Positions 27,937-35,746 of a DNA stretch of 47,706 bases are shown here, in pieces. The translations under genes were made by a program, and so were the position numbers. Below the pieces are notes generated by a model, which saw nothing but the letters and a program-made list of their open reading frames with translations, was not told the DNA's origin and ran no database searches. The DNA lies in contig JAHHHL010000047.1 in assembly GCA_019359375.1 (NCBI GenBank), positions 1 through 47,706 of the forward strand. The letters run 5' to 3'. Every line of letters begins with the position of its first letter. The first letter of the stretch is position 1. The DNA comes from Lyngbya sp. HA4199-MV5. Lineage in GTDB: Bacteria; Cyanobacteriota; Cyanobacteriia; Leptolyngbyales; Leptolyngbyaceae.

Positions 27937-28521
27937 CTAAGCCTCTAGGTGTTCGGTTGCAAAGACCTGCGCGATCGTCCGATCAAGCGCCCCCAATTGA
28001 TGCGAATAGAGCCGATCGCTACCGCTGAACGTCGATATCTCTGCATACACATCCTGTTGCAACACCAACAGCAGAATGGTTTGCCGTTGCGGATCGACCA
28101 CCCAATATTCGGGAATGCCACGATCCTGATATTGCATCCGTTTCGCTGTGTAGTCTCTGTCGCGCTGCAACTCGCCGGGGCTGACAATTTCAATCACAAG
28201 GTCAGGCGGAGCCATCGAGAGCCGAAGCGTATTGCGCCGCTGCAACTGCTCAAGGTGTTCTGCACGAATGATGGTCAGATCCGGGTAACGATTGCGTGGT
28301 TCGCCTCTCACTTCAAGCTCTAACCCGTGCCCTCGGAGCCTTCGATGTCCGACGATCGGCAGGAAGATAGCAAAGAGGAGGTTGGCAATCTCAACATTCA
28401 GTCCCGATTCTGGTGGCACTTCGATCAACTCTCCATTAAAAAGCTCGTACAGGTTCTCTGTGCCATCGTTGTAGGACAGATACTCGTCAAAGCTAAGAAA
28501 GCGCGGCTTCGTCTGGATCAT
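27937..28521 (-). CDS. Uma2 family endonuclease-like protein (DUF820)
   Basis: A 194-residue PD-(D/E)XK-fold protein of the Uma2/DUF820 family, which is greatly expanded in cyanobacteria and of unclear function. Motifs in order are FLSFDEYLSY, YELFNGELIEVPP, RYPDLTII, PPDLVIEIVSPGE with the likely active Asp and Glu, the Lys in YTAKRMQYQDRGIPEYWVVD, and the terminal strand. The active-site set looks complete. It is monocistronic, converging with the cyclase gene. Many Uma2 genes are mobile and occur near TA genes, as here. Confidence 0.9.
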   Translation of the reverse strand: MIQTKPRFLSFDEYLSYNDGTENLYELFNGELIEVPPESGLNVEIANLLFAIFLPIVGHRRLRGHGLELEVRGEPRNRYPDLTIIRAEHLEQLQRRNTLRLSMAPPDLVIEIVSPGELQRDRDYTAKRMQYQDRGIPEYWVVDPQRQTILLLVLQQDVYAEISTFSGSDRLYSHQLGALDRTIAQVFATEHLEA

Positions 28522-28580
28522 GGTGCTGAGCGGAACGGCACGATCGCTTCTATCCTAACCAGAAACCGATCCTTGTGCTA

Positions 28581-28621
28581 AAACCTCGGAGGTTCGTGTC
28601 TGGTTAAACCCTCCGAGGTTT
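28581..28621. repeat. inverted pair of AAACCTCGGAGG dyads
   Basis: AAACCTCGGAGG (28581-28592) pairs over 12 bp with CCTCCGAGGTTT (28610-28621). The same dyad pair recurs at 28830-28896. Both lie in the 434-base gap 28522-28955, in which I see no gene. Confidence 0.8.
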
Positions 28622-28829
28622 GTGTAAGCCCGTTCTACCTGCTTCCTTACTGATGCCCTATATTCCTGCACTCCGCTTACTTTCAACAACACCTGAAGGT
28701 TGCACTTGACTTTGAGCAGTTTGACTATTTCCTGGAATGGGATGCGGTGTAACTGCGAAGTTGCTCAATGACAATCGCGTAGTGCATCGAAGCATTGCAA
28801 ATGTAACGCGATCGATCCCGAATGGATTA

Positions 28830-28896
28830 AAACCTCGGAGGTTTCAATCAAGCGCTGAACATGCCATCAACGTGATGGTCTAAACCTCCGAGGTTT
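28830..28896. repeat. 15-bp perfect inverted repeat enclosing a hairpin
   Basis: AAACCTCGGAGGTTT (28830-28844) and AAACCTCCGAGGTTT (28882-28896) are perfect complements. Between them CCATCA and TGATGG form an inner hairpin with loop ACG. The element ends about 60 bases before the TIR-TPR start codon. Confidence 0.82.
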
Positions 28897-28955
28897 GGCT
28901 CGTTCTGATAGATGCTACGTTGGTTGCAGGAATTTTTGCATCCGAGGAAATAAAC

Positions 28956-30728
28956 ATGGCGGATAGCGCTGTTTTCATCTCCAGTTCCAGCCGCGATCGC
29001 GTAGATCATGATGTGTTCATTTCTTACTCGCGGCGCGATAGTGAGTTTGCGCGTCAGCTTCTAACGCGACTCAAAGGCGAAAACCGGGATGCGTGGGTCG
29101 ATTGGCAATCGATTGAGGCAGCAGAAGACTTTTGGCGGGCGATCGAAATTGGCATTGAAGCCGCCAATACGTTTGTCTTCATCCTCAGTCCCGATTCGGT
29201 GGCATCCCAATACTGCCAGCAAGAAATTGACCATGCGGTAAAGCACAACAAGCGCCTGATTCCAGTGGTGTGTCGCACGGTAGACGCATCCACTGTTCAT
29301 GCCGCACTGCGTCCCCTTAATTGGATTGCCTTTCAAGCATGGAACGATGACGTTGCCTTTGCTCAACTGGTACGTGCCATCGACACCGATTTACCCTACG
29401 TGCGAATGCACACGCGCTTACAGGTAAAGGCGATCGAGTGGAACAAGCGCGGACGCGATGACAGCTTCCTGCTGCGAAAGATGGATTTAGCCGATGCCGA
29501 AACTTGGTTGGCTGGCAGCAACGGCAAAGAACCCACACCAACTGCACTGCAACAGGAATACATCACTGCCAGCCGCATCTTTGAGGATGAATATAATCAA
29601 CTGCTGGCTGAGGGTGAGAAAGCAAGAAAACGGGTGAGGGTGGCGGCGATCGTGGTGTTTTGTCTAGTGGCGATTGCGGCGGGTGCAGGAGTATTTGCCT
29701 TCTTCAAGACTCGAGAGGCGATCGTTGCAGTTCAAAACGCGAAGGATTCAGAAACGAGAGTGAAGCTTGCAGATCAAAGCGCGATCGATGCCAATCAGAA
29801 GGCGAAACATGCAGATAAAAACGCGACAAATGCAGAAGCAAAGCGTAAGAGTGCAGATCAACAGCAGAAACTTGCAGAAGAAAAGCTGAACGGTACAAAA
29901 GAAAAGCTAACAACTACAGAAGCAAAGCGTAAGGATGCGGAACTAAAGGCAAACCAGGCAATACAGGTGCAACAGCAAGTACAAGCAAAACTTGAACAAC
30001 AGAAGGCAAAGCTCAACAAGGTCAGCGAAAACTTAGAGCAGAAGAAGCAAAATCTTCGGGACGTATGGCAGTTTAGTGATGCTATGGCTGAGCGCAGTAA
30101 GGGGAATAACGAAAATGCACTCAAAATTCTGGAAGCTGCGCTGAAAAAACGTCCCCAGAACACGCTTGCAATGATGGGACAGGGATACGTTTATATAGCA
30201 ATGACGGATTACCCCAAAGCTGAGAGGGTGTTCAGACAGGCAACACACGTAGACTATGATGACCCGATTGCATGGTTTAATTTGGGCTTTGCGCTGCAAG
30301 GTCAACACAAAATCTATGAGGCAGTTGTTGCGTATCGCAAAGTGATCGAGCTTGACCCTGAAAATACATTAGCTTACAACAATCTAGGCGCTTTGCTGAA
30401 AGACCAAAACAAATTCGACGAGGCGATCGCTGCCTACCACAAAGCGATTAAGCTTGACCCTGAAGATACATTAGCTTACTACAATCTAGGCAATATACTG
30501 TTAAACAAGAACAAGCTGAAAGAGGCAATTGCCGCCTATAGCCGAGCGATTGAAATTGATGCCACTCTTGGGATCGTCTACGCAGCTAGAGGCATCGCAT
30601 ATATCAGGCAAAACCGCTACTCAGAAGCATTTAAAGATCTTGAGAGAGCGATCGAGCTTGGCTACAAGGAAGATTGGGTCTTGCAGTTGCGAGAGCAGGT
30701 AAGAGAAAGGCTAAAGGCTAAAGGATGA
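28956..30728 (+). CDS. TIR-transmembrane-coiled coil-TPR protein
   Basis: Start ATG 28956 is chosen because GAGGAAA lies 5 nt upstream; the frame is open 12 codons further. Of 590 residues, ~18-150 are a TIR domain (DHDVFISYSRRD, AWVDWQSIEAAEDFWRAIE, VFILSPDSVASQYCQQEI) with E64 as the likely NAD-hydrolase Glu. Residues 229-250 form one membrane helix (AAIVVFCLVAIAAGAGVFAF). Residues ~251-375 are a coiled coil rich in K/A/E/Q. Residues ~380-575 are about five TPRs. Bacterial TIR domains often consume or cyclise NAD in defence, here presumably triggered through the TPRs, but that is inference. The last 26 codons recur downstream between TA modules. Confidence 0.9.
   Translation: MADSAVFISSSSRDRVDHDVFISYSRRDSEFARQLLTRLKGENRDAWVDWQSIEAAEDFWRAIEIGIEAANTFVFILSPDSVASQYCQQEIDHAVKHNKRLIPVVCRTVDASTVHAALRPLNWIAFQAWNDDVAFAQLVRAIDTDLPYVRMHTRLQVKAIEWNKRGRDDSFLLRKMDLADAETWLAGSNGKEPTPTALQQEYITASRIFEDEYNQLLAEGEKARKRVRVAAIVVFCLVAIAAGAGVFAFFKTREAIVAVQNAKDSETRVKLADQSAIDANQKAKHADKNATNAEAKRKSADQQQKLAEEKLNGTKEKLTTTEAKRKDAELKANQAIQVQQQVQAKLEQQKAKLNKVSENLEQKKQNLRDVWQFSDAMAERSKGNNENALKILEAALKKRPQNTLAMMGQGYVYIAMTDYPKAERVFRQATHVDYDDPIAWFNLGFALQGQHKIYEAVVAYRKVIELDPENTLAYNNLGALLKDQNKFDEAIAAYHKAIKLDPEDTLAYYNLGNILLNKNKLKEAIAAYSRAIEIDATLGIVYAARGIAYIRQNRYSEAFKDLERAIELGYKEDWVLQLREQVRERLKAKG
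30648..30728 (+). repeat. 81-nt repeat, native copy r0 (3' end of the TIR-TPR gene)
   Basis: Encodes AIELGYKEDWVLQLREQ plus nine further residues and the stop. Copies r1-r4 at 31480, 32247, 33004 and 35587 match this segment and start at the same codon, except r2, which lacks the first half. A GATGAGGGATGAAGAG-type tail follows several copies. Confidence 0.85.
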
Positions 30729-30813
30729 GGGATGAAGAGAGATGAGGGGCGATGAGGGGCGATCGCGCCTGGGTGAAGCGTTAGACTAAATTCAAATCAT
30801 TCTGGACGTTTGT

Positions 30814-31074
30814 ATGAGAACGATCGAGACCACAGCAACGATTACTAAAGATGGGCAACTTACCCTGCAAGTGCCGCCTGATCTTTCGCCTGGTCAGCAC
30901 CGCGTTGTTGTTGTTATTGATGAGCAGCTTGAATTATCACTGCCTCAGGCTCAAACTGATCCTTTGATTGGTCTCTTTTCCGGTACTCCTGAGCTTGGCA
31001 CACAGTCAGAAGCGATTCTACAGTCCGAGATTACAGCTAACACTGGTTGGACGTGGAAACAATTACCGCTGTAG
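30814..31074 (+). CDS. antitoxin of TA module A1
   Basis: An 86-residue protein: residues 1-37 form a beta-rich N-terminal module (TATITKDGQLTLQVPPDL, RVVVVIDEQ) of a kind common as cyanobacterial antitoxins, and the C-terminal part (DPLIGLFSGTPELG, GWTWKQLPL) should bind the toxin. Its last codons overlap the PIN toxin gene. A near-copy (A2, 34922-35182) differs at only 11 of 86 positions, and a third copy (A3, 35747) shares only the N-terminal part. The leader GTGAAGCGTTAGACTAAAT is conserved before A1 and A2. Confidence 0.8.
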   Translation: MRTIETTATITKDGQLTLQVPPDLSPGQHRVVVVIDEQLELSLPQAQTDPLIGLFSGTPELGTQSEAILQSEITANTGWTWKQLPL

Positions 31075-31472
31075 CAGACACAGGCTTTGTCGTTGCCTTA
31101 CTTAATCGATCGGATGCAAGTCATGCAGCCGCAGTCAGTGTATATCTCCAACAGCAAAGCATCCTGCTACCACAAACGACCTTAACTGAAGTTGCTTACT
31201 TGGTCGGGCGTGATGCTGGCACTGCAACCACGGTCGCTTTCTTACAAGGACTCTCTGCCAGTCGTTTTCACTTAACAGCTCTAATTGCACAGGATTTGAT
31301 TCGAGTCGCAGCGATTCTTGACCAGTACGCAGATAGTCGGATTGATTTTGTTGATGCCACTGTAATGGCTATCGCTGAACGCTACCGTAGCCAAACCATT
31401 TTGACCCTAGATCAACGAGACTTTCGCATCCTCCGTCCCCAACACTGTGAGAGCTTTATCTTGCTGCCCTAA
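31047..31472 (+). CDS. vapC: PIN-domain ribonuclease toxin (VapC-like) of module A1
   Basis: A 141-residue PIN nuclease, expected to cleave RNA when freed from its antitoxin. The acidic residues D11 (VADTGF), E48 (LTEVAYL), D103 (IDFVDA) and D122 (LTLDQRDF) are all in place. It starts at TTG 31047, 28 bases inside the antitoxin gene; the near-copy A2 has ATG at the matching codon, which supports this start. The 81-nt repeat r1 begins only 7 bases after the stop codon. Confidence 0.88.
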   Translation: MDVETITAVADTGFVVALLNRSDASHAAAVSVYLQQQSILLPQTTLTEVAYLVGRDAGTATTVAFLQGLSASRFHLTALIAQDLIRVAAILDQYADSRIDFVDATVMAIAERYRSQTILTLDQRDFRILRPQHCESFILLP

Positions 31473-31479
31473 AGATTCG

Positions 31480-31560
31480 GCGATCGAGCTTGACTACAAG
31501 AAAGAGTGGGTGTTGCAGTTGCGGGAGCAGGTAAAGGAAAGGATGAGGGATGGGGGATGA
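31480..31560 (+). repeat. 81-nt TIR-TPR 3'-end repeat, copy r1
   Basis: Starts 7 bases after the A1 toxin stop. It stays in frame with the anchor gene's C-terminus (AIELDYKKEWVLQLREQ) through 26 codons to a TGA, exactly the length of the native segment, but has no start codon or upstream TPR sequence. Confidence 0.85.
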
Positions 31561-31617
31561 GGGATGAAGAGAGATGAAGGGCGATCGCGCTATTCTCAAT
31601 CTACTAAGGTATGAAGC

Positions 31618-31842
31618 ATGAAAGCAACGACAGTCTACTTATCTGAAGAAGCAGCGTTAGCGCTAGAGCAACTGGCACAGCAGCTAAATCGTCCTGCTTC
31701 CGAGTTAATTCAAGACGCAATCGATCGCTATCTTTCCAGTAGCCATACATTACTTCCTCCTTCTATTGGGTTGGGTGCAAGTGGCAGAGGCGATCTTTCA
31801 GAGCGAGACGAAGTACTGCTGTGGCAAGAATCGATGTCCTAG
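31618..31842 (+). CDS. ribbon-helix-helix antitoxin of module B1 (VapB-like)
   Basis: A 74-residue protein with an N-terminal ribbon-helix-helix DNA-binding motif (MKATTVYLSEEAALALEQLA, NRPASELIQDAIDRYL) and a C-terminal toxin-binding tail (GRGDLSERDEVLLWQES). It overlaps the following PIN toxin by 22 bases. A nearly identical gene (B2) lies at 33928-34152. The 57 bases upstream, including GGCGATCGCGCTATTCTC, are also shared with B2, so the whole promoter-antitoxin block was duplicated. Confidence 0.9.
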   Translation: MKATTVYLSEEAALALEQLAQQLNRPASELIQDAIDRYLSSSHTLLPPSIGLGASGRGDLSERDEVLLWQESMS

Positions 31843-32237
31843 CGGATACCAGCGGTCTTATTGCCTTGCTCGATCGAGATGATCGTCATTATCAAGCAGC
31901 GATCGACGTTGCCAGGGCAAATACGCTTACGGTGCCTTCAACCGTCTTACCCGAAGTTGATTATCTCGTCAGCAAGTATTTGGGTGAGGCTGTGGCACAA
32001 GCGTTTATCCAAGATCTCGCAGACGGTTATTTCAACTACCTCACCGTAGAGCTTGAGGACATCAGAAGCGCATTAGACGTTATGACTCGCTACAAAGGCG
32101 TTCCTCTGGGATTAGTCGATGCGAGTCTGGTTGCACTGGCAGAACGCTATCATCTGCCAAGCATACTGACGCTCGATCGACGGCACTTCAGCCTGATTAA
32201 ACCGAGAGGATTAGAATATCTGGAGTTATTGCCGTGA
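31821..32237 (+). CDS. vapC: PIN-domain toxin (VapC-like) of module B1
   Basis: A 138-residue PIN nuclease with D9 (VLADTSG), E45 (LPEVDYL), D100 (GLVDASL) and D119 (LTLDRRHF), so the metal site is complete and the gene appears intact. It starts at GTG 31821 inside the antitoxin gene, a translationally coupled arrangement. Its first 13 codons recur as a remnant after B2. The shortened repeat copy r2 starts 9 bases after the stop codon. Confidence 0.9.
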   Translation: MARIDVLADTSGLIALLDRDDRHYQAAIDVARANTLTVPSTVLPEVDYLVSKYLGEAVAQAFIQDLADGYFNYLTVELEDIRSALDVMTRYKGVPLGLVDASLVALAERYHLPSILTLDRRHFSLIKPRGLEYLELLP

Positions 32238-32246
32238 CGTAACAAG

Positions 32247-32306
32247 CAGTTGCGGGAGCAGGTGAGAGAAAAGCTAAAGAATAAAAGGCTAAAAGATGAG
32301 GGATGA
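32247..32306 (+). repeat. TIR-TPR 3'-end repeat, shortened copy r2
   Basis: Begins at QLREQVREKLK, lacking the first 12 codons of the 81-nt repeat, 9 bases after the B1 toxin stop. It is followed by GATGAGGGATGA-type purine-rich tail repeats to about 32345. Confidence 0.8.
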
Positions 32307-32443
32307 GGGATGAAGCGGGAGGGATGAGGGATGAAGGGTATGAGGTGTGGGGCGTAGGGGAAGCGATGAGAGACTTGAGCGATGACTGTAACTGCTACAA
32401 AAACAGCCACTACACTGTAAGAATCATCCTCTCGCTGTGAATT

Positions 32444-32698
32444 ATGAGTATTGTTTTGAAACCCGAACACGAGCAACTGGTTCAAGCACAGTTAGCCACA
32501 GGCAAATACGCCACCGCCGATGACGTGATTATTGCCGCTCTCAAGCTGCTAGAACGAGAGCAGCAATTGGAAGCACTGCGACAGAAAATTGCAATAGGGA
32601 CAGACCAAATTCAGCGAGGACAAGTGGTAGACGGAGAAACAGTCTTTGCCCAACTTCAAGCAAAAATTACTCAGATGTCAAAGCAAGCAGAAACATGA
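32444..32698 (+). CDS. parD: ParD-family antitoxin
   Basis: An 84-residue CopG/ParD-type protein: VLKPEHEQLVQAQLATGKYA then DDVIIAALKLLEREQQLEAL is the classical ParD pattern, with an N-terminal ribbon-helix-helix and a C-terminal helix that wraps ParE. Its last 4 bases overlap the start of parE (ATGA), so the genes are translationally coupled. It appears intact. Confidence 0.92.
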   Translation: MSIVLKPEHEQLVQAQLATGKYATADDVIIAALKLLEREQQLEALRQKIAIGTDQIQRGQVVDGETVFAQLQAKITQMSKQAET

Positions 32699-32994
32699 AT
32701 AGCTACTCATTTTCAGAGGAAGCTGTTCGCGACTTAGATGAGCTTTGTGAGTATGTTGCTCAACGTAACGCCAGTGCCGCCAGTCGCTTGTTTGAAGCAA
32801 TTCGTCAGAAGTGTAAGCAAGTCGCTAATTTTCCAAAGATGGGAAAACGTTACGAAGCACTAGCTCCCAATCTACGCGGCTTTGCAGTGCAGGATTACAT
32901 TGTCTTCTACTACCCCAGACCAGACGGCATTAATATTGTTCGTGTTGTTAGTGGTTATCGCGATCTTGAATCCCTTTTCACCGAGTCAAACTAA
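32695..32994 (+). CDS. parE: ParE-family toxin
   Basis: A 99-residue RelE/ParE-fold toxin; ParE proteins poison DNA gyrase. Visible family features are YSFSEEAVRDLDELCEYV, the FPKMGKRYEALAPNLRGF segment, and the closing strand YIVFYYPRPDGINIVRVVSGYRDL with the basic Arg residues typical of ParE. The copy is full length. Repeat r3 starts 9 bases after its stop. Confidence 0.92.
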   Translation: MNSYSFSEEAVRDLDELCEYVAQRNASAASRLFEAIRQKCKQVANFPKMGKRYEALAPNLRGFAVQDYIVFYYPRPDGINIVRVVSGYRDLESLFTESN

Positions 32995-33003
32995 AACCAA
33001 AAG

Positions 33004-33075
33004 TCGATCGAGCTTGGCGACAAGGAAGAGTGGGTGTTGCAGTTGCGGGAGCGGGTGAGGAGGGAGATGAAATAG
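33004..33075 (+). repeat. TIR-TPR 3'-end repeat, copy r3
   Basis: Encodes SIELGDKEEWVLQLRERV in register with the native C-terminus and ends at TAG 33073-33075. It lies between ParE and the papain-fold toxin gene. Confidence 0.83.
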
Positions 33076-33129
33076 TTATGAGTTTTGAGTTAAGAGTTTT
33101 GAGTTGGGAGGTAGGGGAAAGAATGAGGG

Positions 33130-33513
33130 GTGGCGAGTAACAGCATTACAGATGAGCAGCTTCAGCAGATTGGCAAGATTGTCAGTCGCTACACAAACTT
33201 TGAGTGTGTTCAGTGTGCCGAGGCAATCAAGCGTTACTTGATTACGCAAACCATTTCAGGTCAGCACATCAAACTGTACACAGGAGCCAGCACAGGTTTA
33301 GACAGTTACATCTACGATGACAGTGTGCCAGGGAGCGCGATTTCTGAAAATGGTCGGCACGAAGGCATTGCCGTTACGATCGAAGATACAGAAATCATTT
33401 TTGATAACCATCATCCTCGTGGCACCCCCAGAAAAACCTGGTTAGCGAATCTTCAGTTCCACAACAAAGCGTTTCGTGGTCAGCCGTTCCAGGTTACGGA
33501 AACAACCTTTTGA
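33130..33513 (+). CDS. papain-fold toxin domain protein (Tox-PL-2 like)
   Basis: A 127-residue stand-alone domain resembling papain fold toxin 2 of polymorphic toxin systems. The probable catalytic Cys lies in NFECVQCAEAIKRYL and the catalytic His in FDNHHPRGTP; GRHEGIAVTIEDTEIIFD is also typical. It starts at GTG 33130, the first start after an in-frame TGA at 33124. No export or delivery domain is attached, unlike most polymorphic toxins, so it may act inside the cell as a TA-type toxin or be a displaced tip. The next gene starts 9 bases after its stop and is the obvious immunity candidate. Confidence 0.75.
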   Translation: MASNSITDEQLQQIGKIVSRYTNFECVQCAEAIKRYLITQTISGQHIKLYTGASTGLDSYIYDDSVPGSAISENGRHEGIAVTIEDTEIIFDNHHPRGTPRKTWLANLQFHNKAFRGQPFQVTETTF

Positions 33514-33522
33514 GAGGTCATC

Positions 33523-33858
33523 ATGCAAGAAGCGATTCAGTACCCAGCCGCGCACCAGGCGGAATATCTCTATCCGCTGCTGCATCGAATCCAGGCAAGA
33601 CCGGGTATGTATCTGGGGCGACCCTCTCTCACACGGCTCAAAATGCTACTACTGGGCTACAGCTTGGCGCGGCGAGAACTGAATCTGCCTTTGACTGAGC
33701 AGGAAAAAAGCTTCGATGGGTTTCAAGACTGGATACAACATCGCTTTCAAATCCAGTCCTCCCAGTCGTGGGACAGCATTATTGTCTTCCACTCAACCGA
33801 CGAGCAAGAGGCTCTGACAAGATTCTTCCAGCTCTTTGAGGAGTTTTGCGAAGGGTGA
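33523..33858 (+). CDS. probable immunity protein for the papain-fold toxin
   Basis: A 111-residue acidic helical protein with RPGMYLGRPSLTRLKMLLLG and DSIIVFHSTDEQEALTRFF. The family is not one I can name with confidence. The immunity role is inferred from its position directly behind the toxin gene, the GAGAGG ribosome-binding site overlapping the toxin stop region, and its size. A TA-type leader for B2 begins within 30 bases of its stop. Confidence 0.65.
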   Translation: MQEAIQYPAAHQAEYLYPLLHRIQARPGMYLGRPSLTRLKMLLLGYSLARRELNLPLTEQEKSFDGFQDWIQHRFQIQSSQSWDSIIVFHSTDEQEALTRFFQLFEEFCEG

Positions 33859-33927
33859 AAAGAAGGATGACGGATGAAGAGAGATGAGAGGCGATCGCGC
33901 TATTCTCAATCTGCTAAGGTATGAAGC

Positions 33928-34152
33928 ATGAAAGCAACGACAGTCTACTTATCTGAAGAAGCGACGTTAGCGCTAGAGAAATTGGCTCAGCAGCTAAATC
34001 GTCCTGCTTCCGAGTTAATTCAAGACGCGATCGAGCGCTATCTTTCCAGTAGCCAGACATCGCTTCCTCGTTCTGTTGGTTTAGGAGCTAGTGGCAGAGG
34101 CGATCTTTCAGAGCGAGACGAAGAACTGCTGTGGCAAGAATCGATGTCCTAG
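33928..34152 (+). CDS. ribbon-helix-helix antitoxin B2, orphaned
   Basis: A near-identical copy of the B1 antitoxin (MKATTVYLSEEATLALEKLA, NRPASELIQDAIERYL, GRGDLSERDEELLWQES). Its partner toxin is reduced to a stub of 13 recognisable codons, so it is an antitoxin without a toxin. It could still neutralise the B1 toxin, acting as an anti-addiction gene; that is inference. Confidence 0.88.
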   Translation: MKATTVYLSEEATLALEKLAQQLNRPASELIQDAIERYLSSSQTSLPRSVGLGASGRGDLSERDEELLWQESMS

Positions 34153-34220
34153 CGGATACCAGCGGCATTATTGCCTTAGCAAGCTACACGGCAAAGCACT
34201 ATGTTAAGAATCAGCATTGA
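34131..34220 (+). pseudogene. remnant of the B2 PIN toxin
   Basis: GTG 34131 starts the same MARIDVLADTSG sequence as the B1 toxin, but homology stops after about codon 16 (IIALA). The frame then runs through unrelated sequence to TGA 34218-34220, entering the next antitoxin gene. The deletion removed the other three catalytic acids. Confidence 0.85.
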
Positions 34221-34437
34221 AGAAGCCGCTAGTAATCTCAAAGCCCTTTTACAACAAGTTGCTCAAGGAGAAGAGATTGTGCTGGTTGAGGACGAGAAAG
34301 CGGTTGCTCGTTTAGTGCCGCTACAAACCAGAGAGCAATGGTTTGCTGATACAAAGCGGTTTCGAGACTCGTTACAAGCTAAGGGAGAGCCTTTGAGTGC
34401 AACCGTGATCAAAGCACGTCAGGGAGAACGCGATTGA
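34201..34437 (+). CDS. Phd/YefM-family antitoxin
   Basis: A 78-residue protein with the Phd/YefM N-terminal fold (ISIEEAASNLKALLQQVAQGEE, VEDEKAVARLVPL) and a charged C-terminal tail (KRFRDSLQAKGEPL). It follows directly on the junction where the B2 toxin was cut, so the deletion or insertion that destroyed B2 brought this module next to it. Its stop overlaps the start of the PIN gene by a few bases (TTGA). Confidence 0.9.
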   Translation: MLRISIEEAASNLKALLQQVAQGEEIVLVEDEKAVARLVPLQTREQWFADTKRFRDSLQAKGEPLSATVIKARQGERD

Positions 34438-34864
34438 TCTATTTGGAGACAAGCGTTGTCGCACCGTTTTATTGGGAGAAGCGCTGAGTGATGCGATCGA
34501 GGCATTACTTCGGAACGAATCTGAGCCAGCCGTCAGTCAACTCGTAGAGGTGGAGATCATTTCAGCCTTAGCTCGCCGCGTCAGAATGTCAGAAATCTCG
34601 CTGGAAGACGCACAGGCGATCGTCGATCGGTTTCAAACAGACCTTGATAGCGGTTTCTATACTCGGTTAGCGCTGGAACCCGCTCACTACGACATGGCGC
34701 GAGATTGGCTAAGCCGCTTTGAAACCTCCCTTCGTACACTCGATGCTCTACATTTGGCAGTGGCAGCGTCTAACTCTATTCCGTTAATCACAGCCAATGA
34801 AGGCTTAGCAGAGAGCACACAAGCCTTTAGAATTGACGTGCAAATTTTGCGCCCTTTAACTTAA
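34434..34864 (+). pseudogene. PIN-domain toxin, frameshifted near the N-terminus
   Basis: From TTG 34434 the frame reads IYLETSVVAPFYW, the N-terminus of a PIN toxin, then stops. From about 34472 the -1 shifted frame continues with GEALSDAIEALLRNE to the end (LRTLDALHLAVAAS, ITANEGLAES). A single missing base between 34460 and 34480 separates the first acidic residue from the rest. Either the toxin is dead or it depends on frameshifting. The antitoxin is intact. Confidence 0.75.
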
Positions 34865-34921
34865 AGCTAGTCGCGCCTGGGTGAAGCGTTAGACTAAATC
34901 CAAAGCATTCTGGACGTTGGC

Positions 34922-35182
34922 ATGAGAACGATCGAGACTACAGCAACGATTACCGCAGATGGGCAACTCACCTTACAAGTACCGCCCGATCTTTCGCCTG
35001 GGCAGCATCGCGTTGTTTTGGTCATTGATGAGCAGCTTGAATCATCACTATCCCAGCCTCAGCCCGACCCGCTAATTGGACTATTTTCTGGTTCTCCTCA
35101 ACTGAGTGAACAGTCAGAAGCAATCCTACAGTCTGAGATTACAGCCAATACCGGATGGACGTGGAAACAATCACCGCTGTAG
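34922..35182 (+). CDS. antitoxin of TA module A2
   Basis: An 86-residue near-copy of the A1 antitoxin (11 differences). The changes cluster in the linker (residues ~40-65), while the N-terminal module and the last 20 residues are nearly constant. It overlaps the PIN toxin gene as in A1. The toxin partner has a nonsense codon. Confidence 0.82.
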   Translation: MRTIETTATITADGQLTLQVPPDLSPGQHRVVLVIDEQLESSLSQPQPDPLIGLFSGSPQLSEQSEAILQSEITANTGWTWKQSPL

Positions 35183-35580
35183 CAGACACAGGTTTTGTCG
35201 TTGCCTTGCTCAACCGGACTGATCAAAGCCATGCCGCCGCCGTCAGTGTCTACCTCCAACAGCAAAGCATCCTGCTACCGCAAACGACCTTAACTGAAGT
35301 TGCGTATCTGGTAGGGCGTGATGCTGGCACCGCAATTACTGTTGCTTTCCTGCAAGGACTTTCTGCCAGCCGCTTTCGCTTAACGGCTCTCACAGAGCAA
35401 GATTTGGTTCGAGTCGCAGCGATTCTCGCTCAGTACACCGATAGTCGGATTGATTTTGTCGATGCCACCGTCATGGCGATCGCTGAGCGCTACCGTAGCC
35501 AAACCATTTTGACTCTAGATCAATGAGACTTCCGCCTCTTCCGTCCTCAATATTGTGACAGCCTTATCCTGCTGCCATAA
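35155..35580 (+). pseudogene. vapC: PIN-domain toxin of module A2, nonsense codon near C-terminus
   Basis: A close copy of the A1 toxin, starting at ATG 35155. At codon 124 the CGA seen in A1 is TGA (35524-35526). The frame then continues with DFRLFRPQYCDSLILLP to TAA 35578-35580, so a single C-to-T change shortens it by 18 residues. All four PIN acids precede the stop, so some activity may remain. Repeat r4 begins 6 bases after the original stop. Confidence 0.8.
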
Positions 35581-35586
35581 AATTCG

Positions 35587-35667
35587 GCGATCGAGCTTGG
35601 CTACAAGGAAGAGTAGGTGTTGCGGTTGCGGGAGCAGGTAAGAGAAAGGAGAAAGGATAAAAGCTAA
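35587..35667 (+). repeat. 81-nt TIR-TPR 3'-end repeat, copy r4
   Basis: The same length as the native segment (27 codons including the stop), beginning AIELGYKEE, but with TAG at the codon for the native Trp. It shares the short lead-in ATTCG with r1, so r1 and r4 travelled with the A-type modules. Confidence 0.83.
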
Positions 35668-35746
35668 AGGATGAGGGATGAAAGGGGAGGGATGAGGGAT
35701 GAGGGGTGAAGCGTTAGACTCAATTCAAAGCATTCTGGACAGCGGC

